64,000 nt of DNA from Piper betle (Eukaryota; Streptophyta; Magnoliopsida; Piperales; Piperaceae). How positions within the stretch are numbered: the stretch's first letter is position 1; the number at the start of each line of letters is the position of its first letter. This document shows positions 47,942 through 60,237 of the stretch, piece after piece. Made by a program: the position numbers and the translations under genes. Below the pieces are notes generated by a model that saw nothing but the letters and a program-made list of their open reading frames with translations, searched no databases and had not been told where the DNA came from. The DNA lies in the NCBI GenBank assembly GCA_033002965.1, contig JAURVB010008432.1, forward strand, positions 20,334 to 84,333, written 5' to 3'.

Positions 47942-47990
<49 letters not shown>
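47942..47990. repeat. (TA)n microsatellite
   Basis: About 24 uninterrupted TA units. Confidence 0.9.
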
Positions 47991-48052
47991 CAAAAAATAT
48001 GAAATGTCATGCCTGGAGGAGGGGTGATAGGGCCAAATGTGCTGAACACTTC

Positions 48053-51000
48053 TCTAAAACCGTAATTTAGCTTGATGGGAGAGACTAAATTGTGATATTA
48101 TAATTTAGAAGTTGTTTGTTGGGCTATCATGTACACACTTTACGAAAGCGGATCCTAAACCTCTATGGAGGCTTAAATGGACTCTAGACTTGGTTTTCAT
48201 AGAATGTGTGTAGAATTCATATTACAAAAATGGATCTTAAACTTAAAGTAATTATATATGAACACCCCTAACCGTAATAGAGGTAGAACCACCCCTACGA
48301 CTATAAGCGGTGACTTTAAAAATGCGATGATCACTCCCAACTATGAAAGAAGCACACCCCCGCTACAGTTTTGAGGTAGTATTCTGTTGGATGCATCATA
48401 TTCTTACTACTTAGTTCAAGTGATTCACTTAGGTCTTCTTATTAGCTACATGAAGATGATGCGAGTATTTAAACGAGGGTCGAGGTTGCCTGTTCTGCAT
48501 ACCCTATGCATCAAACTCAAGTACCCAGACTTCACGTAGGTCTTCAAATGATTTGAACCGTAAACTCCTCCACCCACATTACTCTAACACACAAACAGCT
48601 ACAATCAAATATGTTTTGTATACCTAACTTAAATCCTCATCATGTTCCAGGACTTCTGGGGCTTATATACCCTGCAGACGATAGTTAACCTTGCCCCAAA
48701 GTATTATAGCTTCACAGTCAAAAATAATAATATAAGGATAAAACATATTATCACCACCATCATAACATACATTCGAATCATACAAGGTTCACATAGTTAA
48801 GGCACATGTCCATCATATAGTCATCCACAAAATACATAGTCCAGAGCACAAAACATAAAACATAGCCCCCACCACCACTGCTACTAAGTAGCTTGATCCA
48901 TGGACCTAAGTCGGCCAATGCCAGGGAACCTTACCTATATATAATAGAAAACCACATCAAATGAATTTGATTATCGATCCGAATAACAACTAAAAATATA
49001 GCAAGTTGGCAAATGTATATTCCATTACCCACAAGAAACTTAGGAAACTTTAGAATTGCCTCACACTAGGCGGTAAGCAAACACACTTAAACAAGTGCTG
49101 ACACACATGGCTAATATTCAAATTCATACATATAACACTTATGTCCTAACATCCTTCATATTACACCTACCACAGTACTAGAGTGGCAAAGAAACTGTTA
49201 AGTTAGTGCCACAAATTCTGAAAATGTGTTATGTTACGCAATACCCTCATACTCCGCACTATCTCAGGGTTTGAAAGAGTACAAGTGCGGTCCATACATC
49301 TCATATACACTCTTACTCATAAAAGTTGTAAACCCACATATTTATACATATAGGCTTGGGAAAAAATTTAATACTTAGTTTCTAAATCTTATTTTCAAAA
49401 ACCATCAAGGGGTCTCAACCTTGAAGTTTTATTAAATATGTGCAAAAAGAAACACGGCTAAATGGCCCATCATCAGAGGGATCTAATAAAACATCACCCA
49501 TCATCGGAGGGATCTAATAAAACGTCACCGATGTCGTCGTACGTCTAAAACGTGGTTAAACTCGACACGAAGGGAGTTAAACAAAAATGAAGCAAAGGAG
49601 AGTCTTACGGACTTGGATGAGTAGAGCTCTGTATTTTAATTAGTGACCTCACCCGCAATACCTAGTATAGAGATGAAACCGAATAAGAATTGGGTCACAT
49701 TGCCAAAACCTCTACACAATCTCAACACTTTACAATCACTTAATTATTTTAATTAGGTCCTAAGTGAAATGTTAAACCTTATTAGGTAATTTAATTAAGG
49801 TTTTGGTTTCATCTTCACTTAGTGTGTTTTAATCAATTCTAGTGTTTTAGTCAAATGAGCTTATCAGATGATTTTTCGGATAAGCCTAACAATGCCCAAA
49901 TGGGCTGAAATATGAATGGGTGAGTCCTGACACTCTAAGTTTCATAGGTAAATTCCACCATGCCTAGAACAAGTGCCCATAAAGGGGAACAAGGCCTATT
50001 AAGGTCGGCCCTAAAGGTGCTAGAACAATGTTCCTGGGCCACACACAAATTTTGTAACAGTTCGTTCATGGGCTAAAGATCTCCAAAGAGACTTGGGTCA
50101 GTGGGCCTAATTATCTAACATAAGGAGCTTAAGCCCATTGATAGTTTGGCCCAATTTACTTTGTAAATGGCTCTAAGTAGATTTTAGAATTTAGGTCATT
50201 GGATGGGCTGTTTCTAGAGTTATCTAGACTCTAAAAAATTGGAAATTCAAAAATAAACTTGGTAACCTGCCCAAATTGCCCCAAAATTGGTCAAAATTTT
50301 ATTGAGACATAGGGTAATGTGTGGACTGATTTTCACTCAAGTACAACACCATTAATCTATTTTAATATAATTTACAACCGGAGTGAAAAACTATGGTTTA
50401 CACCCTGTATCTTGGCACAGTCCAGGTAAACACCTCCAAAACATATATAGATAACTTTTAACATTCCCAAAATTTATATCTTTTAAGTAGACATTTAATG
50501 AAGCATCATATATTTTTACTAGATTTTATCAGCTTAAAATTGGTGGCTTAACATATTACTCAATCACAAATAATACTCATAGTTACAAACAACACAACAA
50601 ACATAAGGCATTCTTATGGATGATGTTCATTATTATTTAGTGGTTAGATTAGGATAAAAATGTTACCACGATATCCTAACATCACCATGAAAAAAATGGA
50701 ATTTTGTGCATCAACAGATCCTACAAGGTTAGAAAGTAAAAATTAGAGAAATGGTCACCTATGCACTATAAAGGTGACAGGTGCCACCTTTCCTCAACTT
50801 TTACCCTCATATATTCTAATTATAGGTAATTGCAGATAAAACACCCAACCTAAAAGTTGTACATCTACATGTTATTAGTGTAAAAAAATAAAAATCATGC
50901 ACATGTAGCATCAAAATGTCGAGATATAATTTTTACACCAAAACAGTGCAGACCAGTAACCTACGTGTATTATAAAAAACAAATATATTTATTTACGTAG

Positions 51001-51820
51001 AAAAATAATATAAATGTGTCATCAAAATGTTTCTAAGAGGCATATCTACTGGCTAAAAATGTCATAAAAATAAAATCACACAAAACTGCAAGCGATACAC
51101 ATCAAACTACATGTAATAAAGGCATCACAAACCTAAAACTAGAGAAGAAAGACCAAAGGGAGGTCTTTTGAGGCATCTAACCTCAAAGCCTACCACCATA
51201 ATAGGCTATAAAGGTGGAGGAGGGTGCCTAGAGCTCCAAGGAGGAAGAAGAAGGCTATGGAGAGGAGAAGTAGGTTGATGAAGGTGAAGAGGGAGGAATA
51301 AATGGTGAAAAAGTGATGGAAGGGATGGGTTTTATAAAAAAGGGTGGTTGGCTCGGTGATGTCATACGAATTGGTGTCATACTCTTTAGGTATGGGTTGG
51401 ATTAGATAAAGAGGTATGAGTTGGGCTAGCTAAAGAGGTATGGGTTGGGTTAACCCAAAATCCAAAAACTTAGGTTTTTTACCCTAAAGCAATCGGGTCA
51501 ACCTCGGGAATTGCACTATAGGTCCCAATGGGGGGTTAGGATAGTCTGAAAGGATTATCAAACACACGACAAGTACACAAAAGACACGCAAGCAGCATGG
51601 TCCTAGCATGTGACTATATATGAATCAGCTAAACCAAACATGAAAAAGTCGAGCGTGTAGTATCCAAACAGGTGTACCCAGTGCCAAAGGAGGCTAAGGC
51701 CAGACAAACTTACACCATAACATATACAAACCATGACAAGAAGGGCCAGACCTACTAACCCAATTCAGGTAACAACAAAACTGACAGTAAAACCCTTGGG
51801 TGGATGACCTGCATTTTACA
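48053..51820 (-). repeat. Chromovirus 3' LTR, 3768 bp
   Basis: On the minus strand begins TGTAAAATGCAGGTCATCC directly after the purine tract and ends near GGTTTTAGA, a degraded GTGTTACA. It aligns with 56282 to about 58660 from its far end (GTGATATTATAAT, TTCTTACTACTTAGTTCAAG, ACCACATCA, ACTCATAAAAG.CGTAAACCC). Confidence 0.8.
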
Positions 51821-51830
51821 ACCTCCCCTA
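51821..51830 (-). other. Polypurine tract
   Basis: TAGGGGAGGT on the minus strand, immediately before the LTR start TGTAAAATG. Confidence 0.7.
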
Positions 51831-51949
51831 GTTAGAAAAATTCAGTTCCAAAATTTTCTAAGGGGTTACAAATGCAAAAACACACCCAACACACAACATA
51901 CGACATACAACATACAATAGCACTCAACCAAAAACACGGAAGGGTGTTA

Positions 51950-52414
51950 ATAGCTTGAGTCGTCGTCCTCCTCAGGGAAGAGTCTAGGGAAATGCTGCCG
52001 CATCACGTTCTCATGCTCCTAAGTGGCCTCCTCAACACCCTGCCGCAATGAAAGTATCTTCACAAAAGGCACTTCTTTCCTACAGAGAGTCTTCACATAC
52101 TGGTTGAGAATCCACGTAGCCTCCTCCTCATGGGACAAGTTGGGTTAGATGTTGAGCTCCTCATATTGAACTTGGTGTGATCCGTCGGGCGCGTATTTCT
52201 TCAGCATAGTGATGTGGAACATCGAGTGCACTGCTGATGGACTGGGTGGGAATGCAAGCTCGTATGCAACCTCTCCAACACGTCTCAATACCTCGAACGA
52301 ACCAATATAACTTGGATTCAGTTTGCCTTGCCTCCCAAAATGCACACCTCCTTTACTCAATGAGATTTTGAGGAAAATGAGATCCTCAAGGGTGAAACTG
52401 ATGTCTCTACGCAT
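51950..52414 (-). pseudogene. Integrase C-terminal domain and chromodomain-like tail
   Basis: The frame 52414-52145 contains DLIFLKISLSKG, GKLNPSYIGSFEVLRRVGEV and VHSMFHITMLKKYAPDGSH, the integrase C-terminal (SH3-like) module of chromoviruses. After a stop, another frame (about 52140-51955) carries the E-E-A-T-W step, VKILSLRQGVEEAT and RQHFPRLFPEE, which fits the group II chromodomain end (V.V.W....EATWE.E..M...YP.LF). The second Trp is a TAG stop. In an active element this tail would steer integration towards heterochromatin. Confidence 0.75.
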
Positions 52415-53331
52415 TTGATTTGTGTAAGCCCTTTGTCTATCCTAAGGTGGTAGACGCCTCTGCCTGATCAATTCCACTATCTTTTGGGAGTCCTGAAGCA
52501 ACTCGGGCCTTCTATCAACGGCCCCCACCCTCTAGCCAACATGATGGTGATCTACATGGCCTACCATATAATGCCTCGAAGAGTGCTATTCTTATGCTGG
52601 CCTGGAACCTGTTGCTATACGCAAACTCCACCAAGGGAAGGTGCTTCTACTATGATCCACCAAAGTCCATCACACACAATCAAAGCAAGTTCTCTAAGAT
52701 CTGAATCATCCTCTTAGACTGGTCATACTGAATCGTCAGTCTGTGGATGATAGGTTTTACTGAACTTGGTCTCTGTCCTAAGTTCTCACTAGAAAGATCT
52801 CTAGAAGAAAGAGGTGAATCTCGGGTCCCTATCTGATACAATCTCCATTGGAATTACGTGTACTCTAACAATTTGGTCCCGATATAACCTAGCCAATGTA
52901 GACATGGTATAGGTTATATGAATAGGTATAAAGTGCACCGATTTCATCGACCTATCAATGACAACCCATATTGCATCCATCTATCACCTAGAAGGGAGTA
53001 GATGTGTAACAAAGTCGCATGTGATGCAATCCCCCTTCCACTCTAGCGGTGGTAACAGCTGCAACAAACCGTTTGGTCTGTGGTACTCACTCTAGACCTG
53101 TTGATAGATAAGACATCATGACACAATGTCGAGGACATCCTTCTTCAGCCCTGACGACCAATGAGATAGGCACAAGTCGTGATACATCTTCACGAAGCCC
53201 TCCAGGTGCATCGTGAACCTCGAGTGATGGGCCTCATGAAGAATGTCCTCATGCAATCCAGAAAACTCTGCAACATCTGGCATATATATCCATCCTCTCA
53301 TCCGGTATAAACGGTCTGCCTCTCTAGCCAA
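52415..53331 (-). pseudogene. Integrase zinc-binding and catalytic core, broken
   Basis: 53331-53116 translates with EAHHSRFTMHLEGFVKMYHD and GLKKDVLDIVS, the H-H part of the HHCC zinc finger; the first Cys of the C-C pair follows the stop, while the second is changed. Further on, frames with CDFVTHL (first catalytic Asp), AIWVVIDRS.KSVHFIPI, VSDRDPRFTSFF (second Asp) and TYHPQTDD are recognisable at about 53050-52740. The DGQSE motif with the catalytic Glu reads DDSV plus stop, so the active site is lost. Many stops interrupt the rest. Confidence 0.75.
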
Positions 53332-53519
53332 CCCGGAATGAGTCCCCTAAAGGAACCACTACTCTGACAATCGATAATCTGCTTATGCTTGTCTGATATG
53401 GTCTGTCATGGTCTAAGGAATCGTCAGCTTCATTAACACTGCCACAAGGTATGAGTCAGCTCCATCCTCTCTCTAGTCCTCATATTGTATATCCATGGCT
53501 ACCAATCTGGCTCTAAATA

Positions 53520-53800
53520 TTACTCGCTTCCTGCTCATGACATCTGCAACCACATTTGCCTTACCTGGATGTTAGGCAATGTCAATGTCATAATCCACCA
53601 GGAACTTCAACCACTTGGGTTGTCAACTATTTAGGTCCTTCTACATGAAGATGTACTTCAAGTTCTTATGATCGGTAAGTAGCTAGAAGGACACTCCATA
53701 CTGATAGTGTCTTCATATGCGCAGTACAAATACGACCGCTGAAAGCTCTAAGTCATGTGTAGGGTAGGTCTGCTCATGCACTTTCAATTATTGGTAAGGA
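53520..53800 (-). pseudogene. RNase H domain of pol, broken
   Basis: Minus-strand translation shows HEQTYPTHDLELSAVVFVLR, then RHYQYGV, TDHKNLKYIFM, WLKFLVDYDIDIA and HPGKANVVADVMSRK, the classical gypsy RNase H block, with several stops between. The domain lies directly after the protease region; the polymerase motifs that should precede it are absent. Confidence 0.8.
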
Positions 53801-53833
53801 GCTAGAAGGACACTCCATACAGATAGTGTCTCC
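53686..53833 (-). repeat. ~45-bp duplication at the RT deletion junction
   Basis: AGCTAGAAGGACACTCCATAC followed by GATAGTGTCT(C/T)CATAT occurs at about 53691-53726 and again at about 53798-53833. The second copy lies exactly where protease-side sequence meets RNase H-side sequence. Confidence 0.65.
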
Positions 53834-53949
53834 ATATACAACAGTGGCAAGGAAGACTTCCCAACCCCTATCCATACAGTATAGTGTCTTCCTCTATCTC
53901 TACCTCTACCCTGGAATGCAATCCTCACATTCCTCTTTAGTGTGAAATG

Positions 53950-54301
53950 AACTTTCTTCTTCTGGTAGTCAATCATGCATCATCCAATCCATGCCGAATA
54001 TTACATCAAACTCCCACATCGACAAAACTGTGAAATCAAGGAAAAGAATATGGTGCTGGATAACCACAGAGACACCCTGCACACACTCACTAGTGGTGTG
54101 TATGGTTCTGGCAGGAGTCGACACAACCAAGTCAAAACCTAAGTCCTCTACAGACAAATCATTCCTATCGACAAAATATCTTGGATATAAACGTATGCGT
54201 ACTACCAAAGTTAAACAACACAAATGTAGGAGTAGAGTGGATAAGAAGAGTACATGTGATGATAGCAGCGTCCTGAACCACCTCCTATGCAGCCGCAACA
54301 T
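53950..54301 (-). pseudogene. Aspartic protease (RVP_2 type), active site lost
   Basis: The C-terminal half reads VEDLGFDLVVSTPARTIHTT, FTVLSMWEFDVIFGMDWM and IDYQKKKVHF, the typical end of the plant gypsy protease. The active-site strand lies in another frame: TFVLFNFGSTHTFIS at about 54230-54186, where the family has F-D-S-G-A-T-H. Asp is Asn and Ser is Phe, so the enzyme could not cut even without the frameshift. Confidence 0.75.
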
Positions 54302-54539
54302 ACATCTGCCCTACTACTCTGGCCTCACCCTGTATCTGCCCCTATACCTATGCCACATCTTGTGCTGATGCTTGCCCAATGTTCAACATAGCTAGGCCAG
54401 CCTGCCTTTGCTGACCTTGACCTCGACCTCGACCTCGACCTCCACCCCTTTGGCGCTATCGCCCTCTCTGGCCCTGTTGTGGTCTATGTGCTCGCTGCTA
54501 CTAATCGCCTCTCCCCTGCTGCCCCGAGGTTAGGCTGGT

Positions 54540-55975
54540 GTGTGCGATGAGAACAGCCGCGACGGCAGTGTAGGCAGTCCTCTCTATTGCTGTTGGGGCT
54601 GGTACTATTGGCATGGCTACCTCAGGCAATCAACTGCACGGTGCCCTATGTTGCTGCATGCAAAGCATGTGCTAGTGGCTCTCCTGGAGAGGCCCTAATG
54701 GTGTCTCTGGCACTCCGGATGGAGAGGGTACTCCTGGAAATCACCTCGCTATACCGAAAAGGTCTGCATCTTCTAGGAGAACCTCTGCACATATTGGCCC
54801 ATCAGTTGCATACATTGTCACTCTACCAACTTCCCTCTATCTCTGCGGCTATAGGCCCTGCTAATCCTATGCCTTGTTCTTCTACCCTTTGTTGCTGGAG
54901 GGTGTGGTGCCCTTGGCCTGATGGTGCGAGTCATGGGCATTCTCGCATTGTAGTGCCCTCATGATGGCCTCTTCAAGAGTCACACAGGACAATGTCGCCA
55001 CAACCTCTCACAAACTGATGTGCAATCCTGATACAAACTGGGCAGCCCTCTCCCTCTATGATAAGAAACTACCTAAAGCAAACCTCTACAACATAAGAAA
55101 CATGGACTGGTACTCCGCTATGGACATACCCTCTTGATGCTTCAAAGATAGGAGCTCCATCTTCATCTTCGCCTTGACAATGGTGAAGAAGTACTAGGAA
55201 TAGAAGACCACCCAAAACGCATCCTATGTAATCTACTCAAGGGCCTTGCCCTCGAGAAAGGCTGTATGGGAATTGTCCCATGAGAGTCTACCCATGCTTT
55301 GCATAACCACAGTGGCTGCGCACACCCATAGCCCTTGCGGACACCCCAGACGTATCAACATTGGACTAGCTACATCAATCCACTCCAACGCGACCTTGGG
55401 ATTCATACTCCTATAGAACGGATAACTCTCATTCTTCAGGAAGTGCTCAATATCCCAATTCTCTCTGGAGTGATGGGGTTGCTCAGGGCCCTGACTTCCC
55501 GATCCCTCTCTAACCAAAAAATGATGTGGTCTAGCCGTCTCCACCTCACTACCTGTATGTCTGGAGTAGAACCCCCATTTGCATACCAGAGGCTGGGATC
55601 TCATACAACCCTATAGCCAACTGTGCTGGTGGAATATGGGGATACTAAGCTGGCGGCGAGTCGCGGTGGTAGTACTCGCTCCAACTCAGAGGCCTCAGCA
55701 AGTGTCTCCGCCTTTGCTGTCCTCTTCTCCAGTCTAACCACGACCACAGACATCTCCTGGATTGTATCCAACAGTTGGGTCACCTCCTCCTGGAACCACT
55801 GCTGGTCCTCCATGGCTCTTATCTACTCTACACTCAAGGTCTGCTGCTCCTCTCGCAGGACCTTAATCAGCTCTGTCTGGGGATCCGCCACCGACTTCTG
55901 CACAGGCAATGGGGATTGCCTATTAGGGGAAGGCATGTAGCGTAGTGGTAGTCTACCTTGGCATCCTCTTGCCAT
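54540..55975 (-). pseudogene. gag polyprotein remnant with CCHC zinc knuckle
   Basis: A likely start is the ATG at 55975 (MARGCQGRLP), preceded by stops in this frame only further upstream. The coat-like region shows FLKNESYPFYRSMNPKVALE and WIDVASPMLIRLGCPQ (about 55490-55370), then AFWVVFYSQYF, MKMELLSLKHQEGMSIAEYQ and RERAAQFVSGL (about 55210-55010), matching the retrotransposon gag family. The knuckle CFACSNIGHRAVDC lies at about 54667-54626 with all four ligands. Stops and frameshifts split it into at least four frames. The part between 54960 and 54680 is Ser/Pro-rich linker. Confidence 0.75.
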
Positions 55976-56265
55976 CTTCTTAGACTGTCTGACCACTAAC
56001 ACAAACCACAGACTAACTGACACAGATGGCTTGCAAACTATGGCTCGCAAACTACTACACATAAACTAACCACTAGATACACCAAAAGGGAGGTTCGTGA
56101 AAACACATACAAAGACATACCTATTGGCTAAGCTACAACTCAGGGTGGTGGGGGGTTCTTCAACAGAACAAGAACATTAACCTTATAGGTATATCATACA
56201 ATATACAGCACATGCGTACAACACACGCATTCCAATAGTGTGCCGCCTTAATAGTCTAAGAGGTT

Positions 56266-56278
56266 GGCTCTGTTACCA
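56266..56278 (-). other. Chromovirus primer-binding site
   Basis: TGGTAACAGAGCC on the minus strand, 12 of 13 to the initiator-Met tRNA site, three bases inside the 5' LTR end. Confidence 0.75.
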
Positions 56279-56281
56279 AGT

Positions 56282-58660
56282 TGTAACACCCCAATTTGGC
56301 CCGAAGGGACGAAACTGAATAGTGATATTATAATGTGGAAACTACTCATTGGGTTATCGCATACAGACTTCACAAAGAGGATTTCATCCGTGGAGGCTTA
56401 AGATGGACATCAGGCTTGATTTTATAAAATGCATGCAGAGTTTGTAATACAATGGTGAATCTTTAACTTAAAGGAATCCTATATGAACACTCCTAGCCAT
56501 AACAAAAGTAAAACCTACCCTACGACTATGAACGGTGGAAGAAGCACACCCCGCTACAGCTTTGAGATTGCATGCATCATATTCTTACTACTTAGTTCAA
56601 GTGAATGACTCAGGTATTTTGATTAGCTACATGAAGATGATGCAAGTATTTAAACGAAGGTCGTGATTGCCTTTTCTCCATACCCTACGTGAGCAATAAT
56701 CAAAACGTAAGAGAAATTACACAGCATCATCGAGTATCAAGGCATCAAACCCCAATGCCCGGACTTCACGTGGATCTTCAAGTGATGTGAACCGTAAGCT
56801 TCTCCACCCACATCACTCTGACATGCAAACAGCTACAGCTAGATATATTTCATGTACCTTACTTAGCTCCACATCATGTTCCACGACGCTGAGCTTATAT
56901 ACCCTGTAGACGATGGTTAGCCTTACCACAAAGTATTGTAGCTCCACAATAAAAATATAATAATATAAGGATAAAACATGCTAGCACAGCTATCATGGCA
57001 TACATCTAAATCATATAAGGTTCACATAATTAGGGCACTTGCCCATTACATAGTCATCCACAAAATACATAGTCCAAAACACATAGCATAACATGGGACC
57101 TCGACATCACCACCACTGAGCCGCCTAATCTATGCACCTAGGTCGGCCAATGTCATAGAACCATACCTACATATAATAGAAAACCACGTCTCTAATCAAA
57201 TAAATTTGATTACCGGTCCAAATAACTACCGGTAAAAATTTAAACTGGCAAATGGGTATTCCATTACCTACGAGAAACTTAAAACACATCAAAATTGCCT
57301 CACATTGGGCAGTAAGTCGAACACACTTAAACGAGCACCAGGGCACACGCTCGGCTAATATTCAATTTTTTTACATACAACACTTACACTCTCACTTACG
57401 CCCTACTTCCTCTATATTACACCCACCACAGTACTCAAGTGTCAAAAATCGATTAAGTTAGTATCACAAATTCTAGAAATGCATTGTGTTACGCTAGTAC
57501 CCTCATAGTCTGCACTACCTCAGGGTTTGAAGGGGTACTATTGTGGTCTATACATCTTATATACACTCTTACTCATAAAAGCCGTAAACCCTCATATTTA
57601 TACATATAGGCTTGGAAGAATATTTAATACTTAGTTTCTAGATCTTATCTTTTGAAACCATTACGGGGTCTCAACCATGAAGTTTTATTAAATATGTGTA
57701 ATAAAAATATTACTAAATGACCTGACATCGAAGGGATCTGATAAAATGCCGTCTCTATTATCCTGCATCTAAAATGAGATCAAACTTAACATGTAGAGAG
57801 TTAAGCAAAAATGAAGCAAAGGGAGAGTCTTATGGGCCTTAATAAGTAGAAGCTCCGTTTTCTAGTCAACTAGCTCACCTATGATACCTAACACAAAGAT
57901 GGAACCAAATAAAGATTGGGTCCACATTGGCAAGTAAAACAATGCAAGCCTCCACACAAGCTCAACACATAAACATCACTTAATTATCTTAATTACATCT
58001 TCAGTGAAGTGTTAAACTTTACTATGTAATTTAATTAATGTTTTGATTTTATATTCATTTAGTGGGCTTTAATCAATTATAGGGTTTTAATCTAATAGGC
58101 TTATCGGACGATTTTTCAGACGGGCCTAGTGGTGTCCAACACTCTAAGGTTCATAGGTAAATTCCACCATGGATGGCCCATGTGCCAATTAAGTTTGTAA
58201 CGTTTTGTTAATGAGCTAGAGAACTCCAAAGGAGCTTAGGTCGGCGGGTATAGTTAGCTAACACACAGAGCTTGAGTGCAATAATAGTTTGGCCCAATTT
58301 ACTTTCTAAATGGGTCTAAGTAGATTTTACAATTTGGGTCACTAGATGGGCTGTTTTTTGGGTTATATAGACCCTAACAACTTGAAAATTCACAAATAAA
58401 CTTTGAAACCTAACCAAATGGCCCAAAAAATATTTACGGTGCTACTGAGACATAGGGTAATATGTGGACCAAGTTTCACTCAAATCCAACACCATTAACC
58501 TATTTTAAGGGAATATAAAACCGGAGTGAAAAACTAAGGTTTTCACCCTGCATCTTTACATTGTTCGGGTAAACATCTCAAAAATATACCTAGATGATTT
58601 TTACCTATTTCCAAAATTTTTTATCTTTTAAGTAAATACTTATTGGAGATTCATATATTC
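56282..58660 (-). repeat. Chromovirus 5' LTR, truncated
   Basis: Starts (plus strand) TGTAACACCCCAATTTGGCC and follows 48053-50500 block by block. Homology fades near 58650-58690, so about 1.3 kb on the far (U3) side is missing, including the part with the promoter in the partner LTR. Confidence 0.75.
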
Positions 58661-58689
58661 TCATATCATGGATTTATCTAGTACTTAAA

Positions 58690-59180
58690 TTAGTGTTTTA
58701 TTTATTCTCATATCATTATTTATCTATTCACATGTGATTTTATTCATTCATTTATTTATTATTTGTTTATTGGTGATTTATTCCTTATCATGCCTCGTGT
58801 TGCATGCCAACTATTTATTTGTAGATCTATTTTGCATTGTTCCTTGATTGAGTTGATATTATTGTTGATGCAAGCACACATCACGACAATACATTACATA
58901 GAGTTTTTAGTCTTTTCTTTCACAGTGGGTTCCGATGTAGGTTTCGAAGTTCGAACTCACTGTAGATGTGTCGATATGGTTTGAATTTGAATCACATGTA
59001 TGTTACGACTCTTCTCATATTTACTACTTTACTATATTATGGATTTAATTTTCGGATTGTCGGACGTGTTAAGTGAAGACCACTTAACACGAGCTATCTA
59101 TACGTATTTTACTTCTGTGATAAATAACCCTCGAGGATAAAATCCCTCGTGTTCTTTTCAAACTTTTATTTATTTGTTTT
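58690..59180 (+). repeat. Fragment related to the plus-strand solo-LTR family
   Basis: 59059-59160 contains CGGACGTGTTAAGTG, CACTTAACACGAGC and AATAACCCTCGAGGATAAAA, the same order as 7995-8100 of the 6401 LTR. Left and right limits are not clear. Position next to the truncated 5' LTR suggests that this insertion, or recombination with it, removed the U3 part. Confidence 0.5.
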
Positions 59181-59676
59181 CAACTTGAATATTATTTTCA
59201 AACTCGGTTAATTACCTAGTGGTATTTTTTAAATTGGTTGACAATGTAAAATATTAACGATGGTCAATTGTAAATACGTCATTATATTACGAGTGCTTAT
59301 CCAATATTGTTTACATACATGCTTTATCAATCAATAAATTTATATAATAATTGATACCAGTAAAAAACCAAGAAAGTAAGAGATGAAGTTATTTAATTAA
59401 CAATATGAGATTAAAATTTTCTAATTAGAATAAAGTATTTGTTAATATAAATTGTTTACTAATCTAACGAGTTTTTAATAAAGTTGATTTTTATTTTTGT
59501 ATTTTATTATTCACAATTTAGAAATAAGAGTGAGATCTGGAAACAAACAACAAACAACTTAAGTAATCATATTTATAATTTAAAACTTATAAAAAAGAAA
59601 AAATAAAGAGAGTTAGGCCTGTATAGTTTACATAAGCTAGTCCTCTAAAATAAGCCTTTTAATGGGTCCTACGTGA
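59181..59676. other. AT-rich, no gene recognised
   Basis: Nothing bounded or coding was seen. Confidence 0.4.
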
Positions 59677-59685
59677 TAGTATTTA

Positions 59686-60237
59686 CAGCTTTTTATACAA
59701 CAAAAGGGGAGAAATTTTTTGATATTATCATATTGTGGGAAAATTAAGCTTAATTACAAGAAAATGAGCAAAATAAAAATATCTCAAATACCCTCACTTG
59801 AAATTTTTTGAAGAAAACTTTAATAATATAGGACGAAAGACCGGCCCAGGCATCTACCCACCCGCCTTAGGGCCATGGACAACTGGAGCTAGCCACCGTG
59901 ACCTTGGGGTTACCAGATCGGCCATGGCTGTCTGCCGATGGCCAACGGCTAACCTTAAATAAACATGGCACTGACAATCAAGGCTGGTAGGGGTGGCCTC
60001 GCCTATGAGTGGCCAGTCCTGGTCGCCCCATGTCAACCACCCACAAGGGGGCGCCGGTCCCCCTCCCCACTGAGGAGGGGCACTGGCCACTGGTCCTCAG
60101 TACTTTTAACAATAAAAAAATCTTTTAAGGGTAAATTTGGTATTTAAGTTATATCATCCTTATTTTGGTAATTTGCTTTGATTTTCCCACAACCCAATAA
60201 TATAAAAAAATTTCTCCCCTTTTCTATTAAAAAGCTC
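59686..60237. mobile_element. Mutator-type MITE, 552 bp, TSD TAGTATTTA
   Basis: Long inverted ends: left CAGCTTTTTATACAACAAAA plus GGGGAGAAATTTTTT...GTGGGAAAAT, right the reverse of GAGCTTTTTAATAGAAAAGG plus the same blocks, about 60 bp with scattered mismatches. Flanked by perfect 9-mers TAGTATTTA (59677-59685; 60238-60246), the Mutator target length. The interior 59840-60090 is GC-rich with open frames on both strands (60 and 78 codons) that have no domain; it may be captured DNA. Confidence 0.85.

Larger units (their letters stand above)
48053..58660 (-). mobile_element. Decayed Ty3/gypsy chromovirus (Del/Tekay-like)
   Basis: Minus-strand order: truncated 5' LTR (56282 to about 58660), tRNA-Met primer site (56266-56278), gag with a CCHC zinc knuckle, protease, RNase H, integrase with zinc-binding, core and C-terminal domains, a chromodomain-like tail, polypurine tract TAGGGGAGGT (51821-51830) and 3' LTR (48053-51820). 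Order PR-RT/RH-INT and the chromodomain-like end define a chromovirus; LTRs of 3.8 kb with TGTAA ends suggest Del/Tekay. Reverse transcriptase itself is missing: only about 160 bases separate the end of protease from RNase H. Every domain has stops or frameshifts, so it is inactive. The 4.46-kb interior is short for the lineage, in line with that deletion. Confidence 0.85.
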
